Below are positions 34,111-43,083 of a stretch of 64,000 nt of DNA, piece after piece (position 1 is the first letter of the stretch; every line of letters begins with the position of its first letter). A program made the translations under genes and the position numbers. Below the pieces are notes generated by a model. It ran no database searches and was not told where the DNA came from. It worked only from the letters and a program-made list of their open reading frames with translations. The stretch is from JAICJR01 sp036494715 (GTDB lineage Bacteria > Actinomycetota > Thermoleophilia > Solirubrobacterales > Thermoleophilaceae): contig DASXNY010000150.1 in the NCBI GenBank assembly GCA_036494715.1, positions 1 to 64,000 on the forward strand. The letters are read 5' to 3'.

Positions 34111-35019
34111 CTATACCCAGATCCGCACGCTGAATCCGGCCGGGGACTGAAACGCTTCGAGCCGCCAGGCGAGCTGTCGGGCCACCCACAGGCCTGCCCC
34201 GACTCCCTCGCGAGGGGCGAGGTAGCCCGCGAGCGGATCGCTGAAGCCGCCGCCGCGGTCGACCACCTCGCAGACGAACCTGGCATCGACCTGCCCGGCG
34301 CGCACCTCCTCGATGCCGCCGCCGTGCCGAATTGCGTTCGCGGCGATTTCGGTGCCTGCCACGAGCACGTTCATCGCCACGTCTGGCGGCAGATTCTCCC
34401 GTCCGAGCTCCTGGGCCAGGCTCTCGCGGAAGGATTCGACGTCGCGAACACCGGGCAGGGAGCGCAAGCCCGGCAGCGGCTCCGGCGCGGGCGTGAGCCG
34501 CGACACGAGCTCCCGCGGATCCTGGAAGTGGTCGCTCCCGCGCCATTCGTCGGTGAGAACGTCGGAATGGGTCTCCCACATGCCCTCGAGCAGCGCGTCG
34601 GGAACGCGCCTGGCGTCATAGGTGCAGACCACCCAGACCGGCAGGTGTGAATACGCCACGTTCGTGATCGACTCGTACATCGTCCACTCCCGCACATCGG
34701 CAGCGCTGAAGCCGAACTGCCCCTCGGCAACCGCGCGCACCGAGGGCGCCTCACGAAGCAGCTCGAGAAACGTGCCGTAGTACTGGGCCACTGCGTGCGC
34801 CGGACGGGTGTAGACGGAGCTGACGTCGAAGAACGCCACTCGATCGGCGTCTCCCATGAGGGCCTCGCGCATCCTCGAGATCCCATCACGCGTCTGAGCC
34901 ACGGCGCACGCCTCCCCGGCCTCGAGTCCCTCTCTCAAGAAGGCGACCGAGGCATCGACGTGTTCCTCGTCGGATTCGTACACCAGGGCGTTGTGTCGCA
35001 GCGGCGATTCAGAGCTCAT
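34111..35019 (-). CDS. MEDS-domain protein with HATPase (anti-sigma-like) domain
   Basis: Protein of 302 aa. The N-terminal MEDS domain (about 8-170) shows HNALVYESDEEHVDASVAFL and a GQFGFSAADVREWTMYES segment. The C-terminal third is a GHKL/HATPase of the RsbW/SpoIIAB class: NVLVAGTEIAANAIRHGGG (N box) and DRGGGFSDP (G1-like). MEDS domains are sensory modules first seen in DcmR-like and methanogen proteins. The ATG overlaps the sigma-factor stop in ATGA, so the pair is translated together. Inference: a sensor anti-sigma factor that holds or releases its partner. Confidence 0.87.
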   Translation of the reverse strand: MSSESPLRHNALVYESDEEHVDASVAFLREGLEAGEACAVAQTRDGISRMREALMGDADRVAFFDVSSVYTRPAHAVAQYYGTFLELLREAPSVRAVAEGQFGFSAADVREWTMYESITNVAYSHLPVWVVCTYDARRVPDALLEGMWETHSDVLTDEWRGSDHFQDPRELVSRLTPAPEPLPGLRSLPGVRDVESFRESLAQELGRENLPPDVAMNVLVAGTEIAANAIRHGGGIEEVRAGQVDARFVCEVVDRGGGFSDPLAGYLAPREGVGAGLWVARQLAWRLEAFQSPAGFSVRIWV

Positions 35020-35852
35020 TGGCTTCTGTGTGTAGTAAGCGTCTCCAGCTTGGATTCAAGGGGCCTCGTGCGCGGCAACGGCGGCTCGGCTGCCGCAAGC
35101 CGGAGCTTCTCGAGGGCCTCCTTCTCGATCTGACGGACCCGCTCCGCGCTGATCCCGAAATCCGAGCCGATCTCCTTCAACGTCCGCTGCGGCCGGCCAA
35201 GCCCGTAGTGGCTCTCCAACACGGCTCGCTCGCGCGCCTCCAACTGCTCTGCGAGGCTCCGCACCACCTGCGTCTCCAACCTGTCGAGCACCCGTGCGTA
35301 CTCGTCCTCCGCCCGTGGATCGGCGACCGTGTCGCCAAAGGTGGCGGCTGCGTCGCCCAGGGCGACCGGATCCTCGAAGCTGCGCGGCGCCCGGTCGCTG
35401 GCGAGCAAGCTGTCGATCTGAGCCAGGCCGAAGCCCGTGGCAGCAGCGAGTTCACGGCGGCTCGGCTCCACGCGGTGGGCCTGCACGTGGCTGCGGCGCT
35501 CAGCCTTGAGCCGGGCGAGGCCGCGCGCGGCGTGATCGGAGAGCGCCACCGGCCGAGCCACCTCGGCGACCAGTTCCTGCATGGCCTTGCGAACCCAAAA
35601 GGAGGCGTAGCCCCAGAACGGAGTGCCGGTGGCCGGGTCATATCGCTTTGCGGCGAACAGCAGGCCCGCGACTCCTTCCTGCACCAGCTCGCGACGGTGG
35701 ACCGCGCCACCGAAATCGATGCTCCGCGCGACGCCCGCGATCGCGGGCAGAAACAGCTCCACGAGCTCCCGGCAGGCCGCGGGATCCCCCCGGTCGGTGG
35801 CGACGACCAGCTCCTGCTCCTGCTCTGCAAATGTAGGCGCGTGGCGGTGCAC
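35016..35852 (-). CDS. Sigma-70 family sigma factor coupled to a MEDS-ATPase
   Basis: Sigma factor of 278 aa. Region 2 is degenerate but recognisable (RRELVQEGVAGLLFAAKRYD, GTPFWGYASFWVRKAMQELV). Region 3 spans about 100-165 and region 4 about 205-255 (ERAVLESHYGLGRPQRTLKE, FGISAERVRQIEKEALEKL). The region 4 match to primary-type factors is strong. GTG 35852 has GGGGGTGAT upstream. Its TGA overlaps the MEDS-ATPase ATG, suggesting partner-switching control. The gene starts 46 nt after the stop of the membrane histidine kinase and on the same strand. Confidence 0.88.
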   Translation of the reverse strand: MHRHAPTFAEQEQELVVATDRGDPAACRELVELFLPAIAGVARSIDFGGAVHRRELVQEGVAGLLFAAKRYDPATGTPFWGYASFWVRKAMQELVAEVARPVALSDHAARGLARLKAERRSHVQAHRVEPSRRELAAATGFGLAQIDSLLASDRAPRSFEDPVALGDAAATFGDTVADPRAEDEYARVLDRLETQVVRSLAEQLEARERAVLESHYGLGRPQRTLKEIGSDFGISAERVRQIEKEALEKLRLAAAEPPLPRTRPLESKLETLTTHRSQ

Positions 35853-35898
35853 AGATCACCCCCTCGAGAGCGCCGAGTGCGCAGCGCGAATTGTCCCA

Positions 35899-38259
35899 CT
35901 AGTGCGCTGACAGCGGTAGCGTCGCGGACACCACCGTGCCGCCGTCCGCCGGGCTCTCGATTTCGAGCTGCCCGCCGAGCGCCGTCACCCTGTCCCTCAC
36001 GCCCACGAGACCGTGACCGCCCGGATCGGCGCCTCCGGTCCCATCGTCTCGAACCTCGATGGAGAGGTTCGCGTCGTCGACGGCGACTCTTACCTTCGCC
36101 GCTTTGGCGTGCGAGTGCTTCATCACGTTGGTCAGCGCCTCGGCAATGACGAAGTAGGCGCTCGCCTCGACCTCCGGCGGGAAGCGGCCATTGGGAATCT
36201 CGACATCAACCGGCAGATCAATTCGCTCCGCAACGGTGTCTACGCCGGCGCGCAGTCCTCCACGCGTGAGGACCGAAGGAAGGATGCCGTGCGCCAGCTC
36301 GCGCAGCTCCGCGTTGCTCCGCCCGGCCTGCTCGAGCGCTTCGCCGACGAGCGACTCTGCCTTGCCGTCCTCATCTCCGTCGTCGAACGCTCGCTGGGCG
36401 AGCTTGAGGGTGACGATCGTGTGCACGAGACGCTGTTGCGCGCCGTCGTGTAGATCGCGCACCAGGCGCCGGCGGGCCTCGTCGCCCGCGGTTACTAGGC
36501 GCGCGCGCGACGCCGTGAGTTGGTTGCGGGTGTCCGCATTCGCAATCGCCGTCTCGAGCAGCTCGGCGAAACGCGCCATTCGCTCCTCGGTGTCTGCCGG
36601 CGGTGGCGCCTCGCCGTTCCAGCTGGCCACAATCGTGCCCCAGAGCCTGCCTTCCACGACGATCGGCGTTCCCACCAGCGCGCGCGATCCGAGACCGCGG
36701 AAGACATCCACAAAGCCGCCTCGCGCTTTGCTGAGGTCTTCCAGCCGGATGGGCTTCCCGGTGCGCCGTACGAGCGCCGAGATGTTGTGACCCTCGTAGT
36801 TCATTCGCGTGCCGACCAGGCGCGGCTGCGGCTCAGGGCTGCGATGTGCGACGACGGTCACCTCCTCGGCGGACTCGTAGCGGCCGACCGCGACGCCGTC
36901 GGCGGCGAGCAGCCGCTCCATCTCCGCGGCCACGGCGTCCAGCACCATGTCCGGCGAGGCGCCCTGCGCAACGAGCTCGGCCACGCGGTGCAGCGCGGCC
37001 TGCTCCTCCGCGAGACGCTCCCGCGCTGCCTCGGCCTGCCGGCGCGCGGTGACGTCGCGTGCGACGCCGTACATCAGCCCGTCCTCGAGCACCGGTGTCG
37101 CCGTCCACTCGAGGACCCTGTACGAGCCGTCCTTATGGCGCAAGCGATTTTCGAACGACAGCGCTTGGTTTCCGCGAGCGATCTCGGCCGCCTCGGCCGC
37201 CGTTGTCTCACGATCGTCGGGATGAACGAGATCGAGGTAGGGCCGCGCCAGGAACTCGTCCCGCGTGTATCCGAGAATCTGCTCAACGGCCGGGTTGACG
37301 CGGGTGAAGTGCCCCTCGAAGTCGGCGACGGTGATCAGGTCGGAGGAGAGATCGAATATCCGGTCGACCTCCGCTTGTGCCCTCGCTCGCCGCCCGGCGT
37401 TGACGCCGAGCCCGGTGGCTAGGGCGCCGAGGACCAGACCTGCGGCGAGGATGATCCAAGGAAGGGTCGCGGCGGGGCCGCTGACCGATTCCTTCGGCAT
37501 GACTGCGGCGAAAGCGCGTCCCGCCACGAAGAAGCCCTTGCGAACGGTGTTCCCGCCCGCGGCTCCGGACGATCCGCCGGCTGAAACGAGACGCAGGCCG
37601 GGAGGAGCGCCGGCCGACGCGAGCAGAGTTGCCTGCGGCATGAAGACCACCACCGCCCCGGGGCGGAGTACACCATCACTGAGATTCGGCGCCGCCGCAA
37701 CCAGGAACAGTCCACTCGCCCGGGCTCTGCCCCCGCCGATTGGCGTGGCAGCGACGCCACCCGGGCGCGTGGCACGAACCAGTGCCGCGGCAATTCCCGG
37801 CTCACGCCTCAGATCCACGCTGCGCAAGTCGAGGGGCGGGAAGCCGGAGACCAATGTCGCCGGGAGATAGGAGGAGCTTGGCGACGCTCTTCTGTTCGGC
37901 TCGTCGGGTATCACGATGGGCCGGCCGGTACGCCGCTCGTATTCCGTGCGGCCGGCGGCTTGAACTTCCTCGGCCCACGCGGCGGCAGGGAAGCCGCCTG
38001 GACTGAGCCACCTCGATGCGTTCCTTGTGAACTGACCGCTCGTGACCCCGGTCCCACCGGCGTCGAGCATGTAGGAATGGAGGCTCCCGGTGAGTGACGT
38101 CGCCTGTTCGATGCGGTCGCGGATCTGCGCCGCCGCAACCTCGACGCGACGCTCGGAGTCGCGTCGTGCATCTCGCTGGGTCAGTGCGCGGGCGACGATG
38201 AACGCGGTGACGGCGAGTCCCAGAACCAGCGCGACAGCTGCGATGTGTCGCGCTCGCAC
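35899..38259 (-). CDS. Membrane histidine kinase: CHASE-like sensor, PAS, GAF, HisKA_3
   Basis: Sensor kinase of 786 aa. TM1 (about 5-25) and TM2 (about 268-290) bracket an extracellular domain with CHASE-like features (WLSPGGFPAAAWAEEVQAAG, RTEYERRTGR). Inside lie a PAS domain (about 300-410; FDLSSDLITVADFEGHF, GYTRDEFLARPYLDLVHPDD), a GAF domain (about 425-580), HisKA_3 with His in RRRLVRDLHDGAQ, and HATPase (DDGTGGADPGGHG). GTG 38259 lies 3 nt after the solute-binding-protein stop, so it is the third gene of an operon with two extracellular binding lipoproteins. No response regulator gene is adjacent. Confidence 0.9.
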   Translation of the reverse strand: MRARHIAAVALVLGLAVTAFIVARALTQRDARRDSERRVEVAAAQIRDRIEQATSLTGSLHSYMLDAGGTGVTSGQFTRNASRWLSPGGFPAAAWAEEVQAAGRTEYERRTGRPIVIPDEPNRRASPSSSYLPATLVSGFPPLDLRSVDLRREPGIAAALVRATRPGGVAATPIGGGRARASGLFLVAAAPNLSDGVLRPGAVVVFMPQATLLASAGAPPGLRLVSAGGSSGAAGGNTVRKGFFVAGRAFAAVMPKESVSGPAATLPWIILAAGLVLGALATGLGVNAGRRARAQAEVDRIFDLSSDLITVADFEGHFTRVNPAVEQILGYTRDEFLARPYLDLVHPDDRETTAAEAAEIARGNQALSFENRLRHKDGSYRVLEWTATPVLEDGLMYGVARDVTARRQAEAARERLAEEQAALHRVAELVAQGASPDMVLDAVAAEMERLLAADGVAVGRYESAEEVTVVAHRSPEPQPRLVGTRMNYEGHNISALVRRTGKPIRLEDLSKARGGFVDVFRGLGSRALVGTPIVVEGRLWGTIVASWNGEAPPPADTEERMARFAELLETAIANADTRNQLTASRARLVTAGDEARRRLVRDLHDGAQQRLVHTIVTLKLAQRAFDDGDEDGKAESLVGEALEQAGRSNAELRELAHGILPSVLTRGGLRAGVDTVAERIDLPVDVEIPNGRFPPEVEASAYFVIAEALTNVMKHSHAKAAKVRVAVDDANLSIEVRDDGTGGADPGGHGLVGVRDRVTALGGQLEIESPADGGTVVSATLPLSAH

Positions 38260-38262
38260 GGC

Positions 38263-39258
38263 TCAGATCACCTTGTGCCAGCCCGCGATCGTCCTCGCCA
38301 GGTCGTTGATGTTCCTCGTGTACTGCTGGTACGACGGCGGCGGATCCGCGTGCCACGCTCCGATCTGGTTCGCCCGCACCGCCGGCAGTTCGGCGAACGC
38401 CGGGACCGCTTTCGCGTCCCGGAGCGGCAGGAAGCTCCCGCGTGCGTCGTAGAGGATCGCGTCGGCCGGGTACTTGCCGGCCTCCTTCCAGGGAAACCTG
38501 TCCCAGTACGGATCGGACGTCTGTGCCGAGACCAGCGGCACATCGCGTTGTGCGTAGAAGGCGAGGTCCCCACTATCGGTGGTGACCCTTGCGACGTACA
38601 TCGTGCTCTGATCTGCGGAGACGGCGATGATCCGCAAGCCCGATTTCCGCTTCGCGACCTGGGACAGATGCGCCGCGGCCCTGACGAACGCCGCGCGGGC
38701 GTGTGCGACCGTGCCCGACGTAGTGCTCACGCCGAGCGCGCGGCCGAGGTCGCCGAAGCGAGCGATCTGCCGCGTGCCGATGACGTGCCCGTTGATCCCG
38801 ACGATCGGCACCTCCGAGCCGATCGCCTTCTGCTGCTTGAGGTCGTTGAAGCCGAACACCGGCGCGTCGTCGGGCGGCGGGTACCAGCGTGAGACGATCA
38901 AATCGGCCTTCAGCGCGCGCAGCGTACCGATGTCGACCTGGCCGTAGATCGAGCCAACGACCTCCACCTTGTTCCAAGGTAACCCAGCGAGCAATGGGTC
39001 CTCCCGCGGACTGTCGCCGAAGACGCCGGCGGGCGTCACGCCCCAGTCGTAGAGCGCGGCGGCCGCGGTCGAGTAGGCGACGATCCGCGTCGGGCGCTTG
39101 CTCAGCCTCACCGTGTGCTTCCGATCGTCGACGAAGGTCCACCCGGCGTCACTGTGCGACCCGGAGCCGCAGCCCACGAGCAAAGTCACGCCTCCCGCAA
39201 AGCCGACGACAAGCAGCCGTCTCCGGGTGATCGGCCGCTCGAGGAGGTTCTCGTTCAT
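38263..39258 (-). CDS. Solute-binding lipoprotein, siderophore/cobalamin type (orphan)
   Basis: Exported lipoprotein of 331 aa. The N-terminus has RRRLLVVGFAGG with a lipobox ending in Cys (LLVGC, about residue 30); the twin-arginine pattern hints at Tat export. The body is a type III periplasmic-binding fold (PF01497 style): KHTVRLSKRPTRIVAYS at the front, two lobes, long linker helix. Such proteins bind ferric siderophores, heme or cobalamin. No permease or ATPase gene is nearby. It sits 16 nt after another binding protein and 3 nt before a histidine kinase, which suggests a sensing role. Confidence 0.83.
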   Translation of the reverse strand: MNENLLERPITRRRLLVVGFAGGVTLLVGCGSGSHSDAGWTFVDDRKHTVRLSKRPTRIVAYSTAAAALYDWGVTPAGVFGDSPREDPLLAGLPWNKVEVVGSIYGQVDIGTLRALKADLIVSRWYPPPDDAPVFGFNDLKQQKAIGSEVPIVGINGHVIGTRQIARFGDLGRALGVSTTSGTVAHARAAFVRAAAHLSQVAKRKSGLRIIAVSADQSTMYVARVTTDSGDLAFYAQRDVPLVSAQTSDPYWDRFPWKEAGKYPADAILYDARGSFLPLRDAKAVPAFAELPAVRANQIGAWHADPPPSYQQYTRNINDLARTIAGWHKVI

Positions 39259-39274
39259 CTCACGGATCGCCTCG

Positions 39275-40633
39275 CTAATGGACGCGCGCCGCGATGCTCT
39301 GGCAGTTCTCGAGCGCCAAATCGATCGACAACTTGCCGGCGATCGCTGCGGAGAACAGCTCGGTGCATTGGTTGCCGACGTTCTGGAATTGGGGGATGCC
39401 GACGTAGGCGACGGCCGCCGGTAGGCCCGGCCGCTTCGTGGTGCCCGGGTCGTTGACCGGTGCCGACTTGATCGCCTCGAGCGTCGGCTGGGCGAACGCC
39501 CGCGCCGCTTGCCGGTACTGGGGGATCTCGTAGGTCGAGCGGCGCGTGCCAGGCGGGATCGCGGCCCAGCCCCCCGGGACTCTGCGGCCGGCCTCGCTGA
39601 TGTATTGCGGCCCGCTCGCCCACGCCATGTACCTCCATGCGAGGTCCGCCTTGTTCGAAGATGTCGGGATCGCGAACGCCCACGACCAGAGCCATGCCGA
39701 TGATCCGGTGAGCTCCACCGGGGCGGCTGCGTAGCCGTTCTTACCCCTCACGTCGCTGTCGGTGGCCTCCAGCGAACCGGCCGCGACGGTTGCGTCGTAC
39801 CACATGGCCACCTTGCCAGCGAGGTACTGCGCGAGGCACTCGTTGAAACTCGAATGGGAAGCACCACGCTCGCCCGCGTCCCTCACGAGGTTGACGTAGA
39901 ACTCGAGCGCCTTCCGGAACTCGGACTGGTCCACCATCGCCCGGTCCACCGAGCCGTCGGGCTTGGCGGACCACCACGTTCCACCGAACGTGTTCAGCAC
40001 GGTGCCGAACGTCGCACCGAGATCGCCCCAGCCCGCCTTGCCACGCAGGCAGATGCCGGCCATGCGCGGAGAGTTGATGCGTCGGGCGATGGCCGCAACC
40101 TGCTTCCACGTGGGCCTCGCCGGCATCGTGATGCCGGCCGCGCTGAGGACGTCCTTCCGGTACATCAGGAAGGACGACTCGCCGTAGAACGGCGCCGCGT
40201 AGAGCCTGCCGTGATACGACAGCGCGTTCCGTACCGACGGGATGATGTCCTCCACGCGGTACGCCTTGTCGGAGGCCGCCAGGCGCGAAAGGTCGGTGAT
40301 GTAGCCGGCCCTGCCGAACTGCGGCGTCTCATATGGTCCAATCATCACCGCGTCGAACTGGCGGTCGCCGGCGGAGACGTCCTCTGTGAACTCACGCAGC
40401 GTGGTCTCATCCAGGATCGTGTAGTTCACTTTGATGTGGGTCCTCGCGGTGAAGAGCGACGGCGTGAGGTGCGCGAGGTCCTGCATGTTGGGGTTGTCCA
40501 CGATTGCGACGTTGATCGTGCCGCCAGCGCGATCCTGCGTTGCGCCGTTGTGGCCGCCGCCACACGCGGGTAGCACTGCTCCTCCAATCGCGAACAGAGC
40601 TGCCATCACGGCGCGGCGCACCGTCCGTCTCAT
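39275..40633 (-). CDS. Solute-binding lipoprotein, family 1 (sugar type; orphan)
   Basis: Exported lipoprotein of 452 aa with a lipobox (VLPAC, Cys24) after a basic signal. The body is a two-lobe family 1 (carbohydrate-type) binding protein: FDAVMIGPYETPQFGRAGYITDL, APFYGESSFLMYRKD, AGKVAMWYDATVAAG and AWRYMAWASGPQYISEAG are family-like blocks. It would bind a polyol or sugar outside the cell. No permease or ATPase genes accompany it. ATG 40633 has GGAGG about 9 nt upstream. First gene of a three-gene operon with a second binding lipoprotein and a sensor kinase. Confidence 0.88.
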   Translation of the reverse strand: MRRTVRRAVMAALFAIGGAVLPACGGGHNGATQDRAGGTINVAIVDNPNMQDLAHLTPSLFTARTHIKVNYTILDETTLREFTEDVSAGDRQFDAVMIGPYETPQFGRAGYITDLSRLAASDKAYRVEDIIPSVRNALSYHGRLYAAPFYGESSFLMYRKDVLSAAGITMPARPTWKQVAAIARRINSPRMAGICLRGKAGWGDLGATFGTVLNTFGGTWWSAKPDGSVDRAMVDQSEFRKALEFYVNLVRDAGERGASHSSFNECLAQYLAGKVAMWYDATVAAGSLEATDSDVRGKNGYAAAPVELTGSSAWLWSWAFAIPTSSNKADLAWRYMAWASGPQYISEAGRRVPGGWAAIPPGTRRSTYEIPQYRQAARAFAQPTLEAIKSAPVNDPGTTKRPGLPAAVAYVGIPQFQNVGNQCTELFSAAIAGKLSIDLALENCQSIAARVH

Positions 40634-40754
40634 CAGTCCGGCCTCCGGGGCGGGAGTGGGGTTAATCCGACGGGCCCCGAAGCATCTTCCTACTTCCAGC
40701 GCGCCAGGAAAAGGGTCCTATGCGCCGGGTAGCGGCCCGGAGTCCCTGACGGAA

Positions 40755-41192
40755 TCAGCGGCGCTTGGCCGGGATCACGCGTCCACCGAAGCGAACGCGC
40801 TGCTTGAACTCGACCGGCACGAAGAACTGCACGCGGTCGGGGCAGAAGGTGGCGATCGGCTGCTTCTGCCCGTTCCAGATCTGCGTGCAGCGCCCGATGT
40901 CGTAGTTGAGCGCGAGGTCTCCCGGGTTGGCGGTGGTGCCGGCGCCGATGTCGAGGTTCTGCTCGCGATTGCTGCCGCCCTGGATGTTGCGCACGCCGAT
41001 GATGTCGCAGGTGTCGCAGTAGGCGGCGTCGCCATGGGCGGCGCCTCCGCCCGGAACGATCGTCCAGCCGGTGGCGTCCGCGCCGGCGGCGGCGACGGGC
41101 CCGATCACGGCGGCCACAATGGCCGCGACGATGCCGGAGCGCAGGGGCCGCGAACGCGCGGACGCTACCGCTCCTTTGCGGCGGCCGATCAT
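40755..41192 (-). CDS. Secreted small protein with CDTC motif
   Basis: Unrecognised protein of 145 aa with an N-terminal basic region and hydrophobic export signal (about 18-38, AAIVAAVIGPVAAAGADA). The mature part has four cysteines, two of them in CDTC, which could form disulfides or bind a metal. Its ATG overlaps the sigma-factor TGA (ATGA), so it is translated with that SigB/F-like gene. A secreted product tied to a stress sigma factor is unusual. Its role is unknown. Confidence 0.68.
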   Translation of the reverse strand: MIGRRKGAVASARSRPLRSGIVAAIVAAVIGPVAAAGADATGWTIVPGGGAAHGDAAYCDTCDIIGVRNIQGGSNREQNLDIGAGTTANPGDLALNYDIGRCTQIWNGQKQPIATFCPDRVQFFVPVEFKQRVRFGGRVIPAKRR

Positions 41193-41968
41193 AGGGTCTG
41201 GGCGAGGATCGGCTGCATGCGATCGAGCGCGCGCCGGAGCAGACGCGACACGTGCATCTGGGACATGCCGACGCGGCTCGCGATCTCGCTCTGCGACAGC
41301 TCCTCCGTGAACCGGAGGGCGACGATCCGCCGCTGAGCCTCCGGCAACACGCGCAGCGCGGGCCTGACGGCATCGACCTGCTCGAGCTCGTGGAAGCGGG
41401 GGTCGTCGGCGGCCAGCGGGCGGGACGGCGCGCCCCGCTGCTCCTCGGGAGGCGCGTCGAGCGAGAGCGCGTCATGGGCTCCGGCCACGAGCTGCCCTTC
41501 GCGCACCTCTTCGACCGAGAGCTCACAGCAGGCGGCAAGCTCCGCGAGTGTGGGGGTGCGGCCGAGCCGAGCCGCGAGCTGGTTGCGATGCCGCCTGACG
41601 AGCAGCGCGCGCTCCTGGAGAGGCCGCGGCGGGCGAACGCTCCAGCTGAAATCGCGGTGGTAGCGCTTGAGCTCTCCGCAGATCACCGGAATGGCGTAGG
41701 CCGGGAAGTCCACGCCGCGGTCGGGATCGAAGCGCTGGAGCGCGCGGAACAGGGCGAGGCTCGCCACCTGCACCAGGTCCTCGAGCTGCTCCCGCGGGCC
41801 CTGGTACCTGTGGGCGAGCCGGCGCGCGAGCGGCAGCATCCGCCTGACCAGCTCTTCAGTCGCGGCGCGGTCGCCATCGCGCTGGGCGCGGGCCAGGAGG
41901 CGCTCCTCCGACCTTCCCCAGGGGACGAGGTGGCGGGGCTTCGGCTTGCCTGAGGGAAGAGTGCTCAT
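41189..41968 (-). CDS. SigB/SigF-family (group 3) sigma factor
   Basis: Sigma factor of 259 aa with regions 2, 3 and 4. Group 3 marks are REQLEDLVQVASLALFRAL, RGVDFPAYAIPVICGELKRY and HRDFSWSVRPPR, then region 4 ELSQSEIASRVGMSQMHVSR. It resembles actinobacterial SigF/SigB stress factors. No RsbW/RsbV-like gene is next to it; the nearest HATPase anti-sigma-like gene is the MEDS protein 6 kb away. The AGGGAG ribosome site abuts the ATG. It is followed in ATGA overlap by a secreted CDTC protein. Confidence 0.9.
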   Translation of the reverse strand: MSTLPSGKPKPRHLVPWGRSEERLLARAQRDGDRAATEELVRRMLPLARRLAHRYQGPREQLEDLVQVASLALFRALQRFDPDRGVDFPAYAIPVICGELKRYHRDFSWSVRPPRPLQERALLVRRHRNQLAARLGRTPTLAELAACCELSVEEVREGQLVAGAHDALSLDAPPEEQRGAPSRPLAADDPRFHELEQVDAVRPALRVLPEAQRRIVALRFTEELSQSEIASRVGMSQMHVSRLLRRALDRMQPILAQTL

Positions 41969-42051
41969 CTCCCTTCAAGCAAACCGCAGTGACGGCAAAT
42001 ACCAAGAGGGAGCGCCGCTGGACCGATCTGTCTGGGCTATCGCCACAAGCA

Positions 42052-42078
42052 AGACGGCCGGCAAAGTGCCGGCCGTCT
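42052..42078 (-). terminator. Hairpin terminator after the secreted 270-aa protein gene
   Basis: Perfect 12-bp stem (AGACGGCCGGCA / TGCCGGCCGTCT) with a 3-nt loop, 37 nt downstream of the stop at 42115. A second short hairpin, ACCCGCC-TC-GGCGGGT, lies at 42084-42099 between it and the gene. The tandem may terminate transcription from the right. Confidence 0.65.
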
Positions 42079-42114
42079 CACGCACCCGCCTCGGCGGGTT
42101 GGTTGTAGCCGTCC

Positions 42115-42927
42115 TCAGTCGGCCGGAACCGGCGGCCACAGCGTGTTGATGGTGTTCTCCGTGAGGATGTCCTGCACGAGCGCGTCCTTCAGGATCCGCT
42201 TGCCGGTCGGGTCGACCGCGCCGTCCTGGGTGACGCCCTGAATCTGCTGGATCTCGTCCGCCACGTCTCCCGCCACGCCCGGCATCAGGGTGGCGAAGTC
42301 AGCGACGACGGCTCCACCGGCCTTGTGGGCGTGCACCTTCGCGTCCGCCGCGGGTGGAGGCGGGAGCTGCTGGATGAACGTGATCGCGGCATCGCGGCGG
42401 TCGAGAGCCGCGAAGACCGTGGTGTTCACGGCGCCGAGCAGCGCGCCCTTCGCGCCGTCGGCGAGCCCGAACCCCGTCGTGGCGACGTCGTGCTGAAGGC
42501 CCAGCACGGCGACGGCGGTCGTGACCGGGTCGGCGTAAACGGTGCCGACCGGGGCGCCGCCGCTCTTGTGCGCCTTGGCGTGGTTGACCTTCGCGCTGTC
42601 CGCGGGCGGCGGGGGCGCGGTCTGGATCACGTAGACGGCGCCCTTCCATGCCGCGTACATGTTCTGGCGGGCGTGGAGCAGTGCGATGACCGCCTTCGCC
42701 GGCTTCTCGTTGTCGACGTACTTGCCGGCGTTGTTGAGCGCCTTCTCGGCCCGGTTGACCCGAACCCTCACGATCGAAGGCAGCGTTGGCGGGACGTCGC
42801 CGCCGGCGGCGCGAGCGTGATGCTCGGTTGAGTGCTTGCTCGGCGAGTCGCTCTTCGCAGCCGCCGGTCCGGCGGCTACGAGACCGACCGCGAGAGCGAG
42901 CGGTACGACTTTCTTGAGGGGGTGCAT
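42115..42927 (-). CDS. Secreted protein of unknown function (270 aa)
   Basis: Exported protein with a clear signal peptide (about residues 1-24, VVPLALAVGLVAAGPAAA). The mature part is Ala-rich and helical with two similar low-complexity spacers (APPPPADSAKVNHAKAHKSG and LPPPPAADAKVHAHKAGG), each His/Lys-rich. Possibly two repeats of a helical module separated by these linkers. No catalytic motif is recognised. ATG 42927 has AGGGAGA upstream. It is followed by a strong hairpin and is likely monocistronic. Confidence 0.72.
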   Translation of the reverse strand: MHPLKKVVPLALAVGLVAAGPAAAKSDSPSKHSTEHHARAAGGDVPPTLPSIVRVRVNRAEKALNNAGKYVDNEKPAKAVIALLHARQNMYAAWKGAVYVIQTAPPPPADSAKVNHAKAHKSGGAPVGTVYADPVTTAVAVLGLQHDVATTGFGLADGAKGALLGAVNTTVFAALDRRDAAITFIQQLPPPPAADAKVHAHKAGGAVVADFATLMPGVAGDVADEIQQIQGVTQDGAVDPTGKRILKDALVQDILTENTINTLWPPVPAD

Positions 42928-43083
42928 GGCTCTCCCTGTTCGGTGGGGGGACTAGCTACGCCGCCGACCGTAAGAGAGGGCAGTGGCGGTTCCGGGCGGG
43001 TGCGCACGCCCCAGGGAACCGCGCGGTGCCCAGGGTTCCTCGCACCGTCCTGCCAGGCAGCCCGCGCGTCCTACGGTGGCGGC

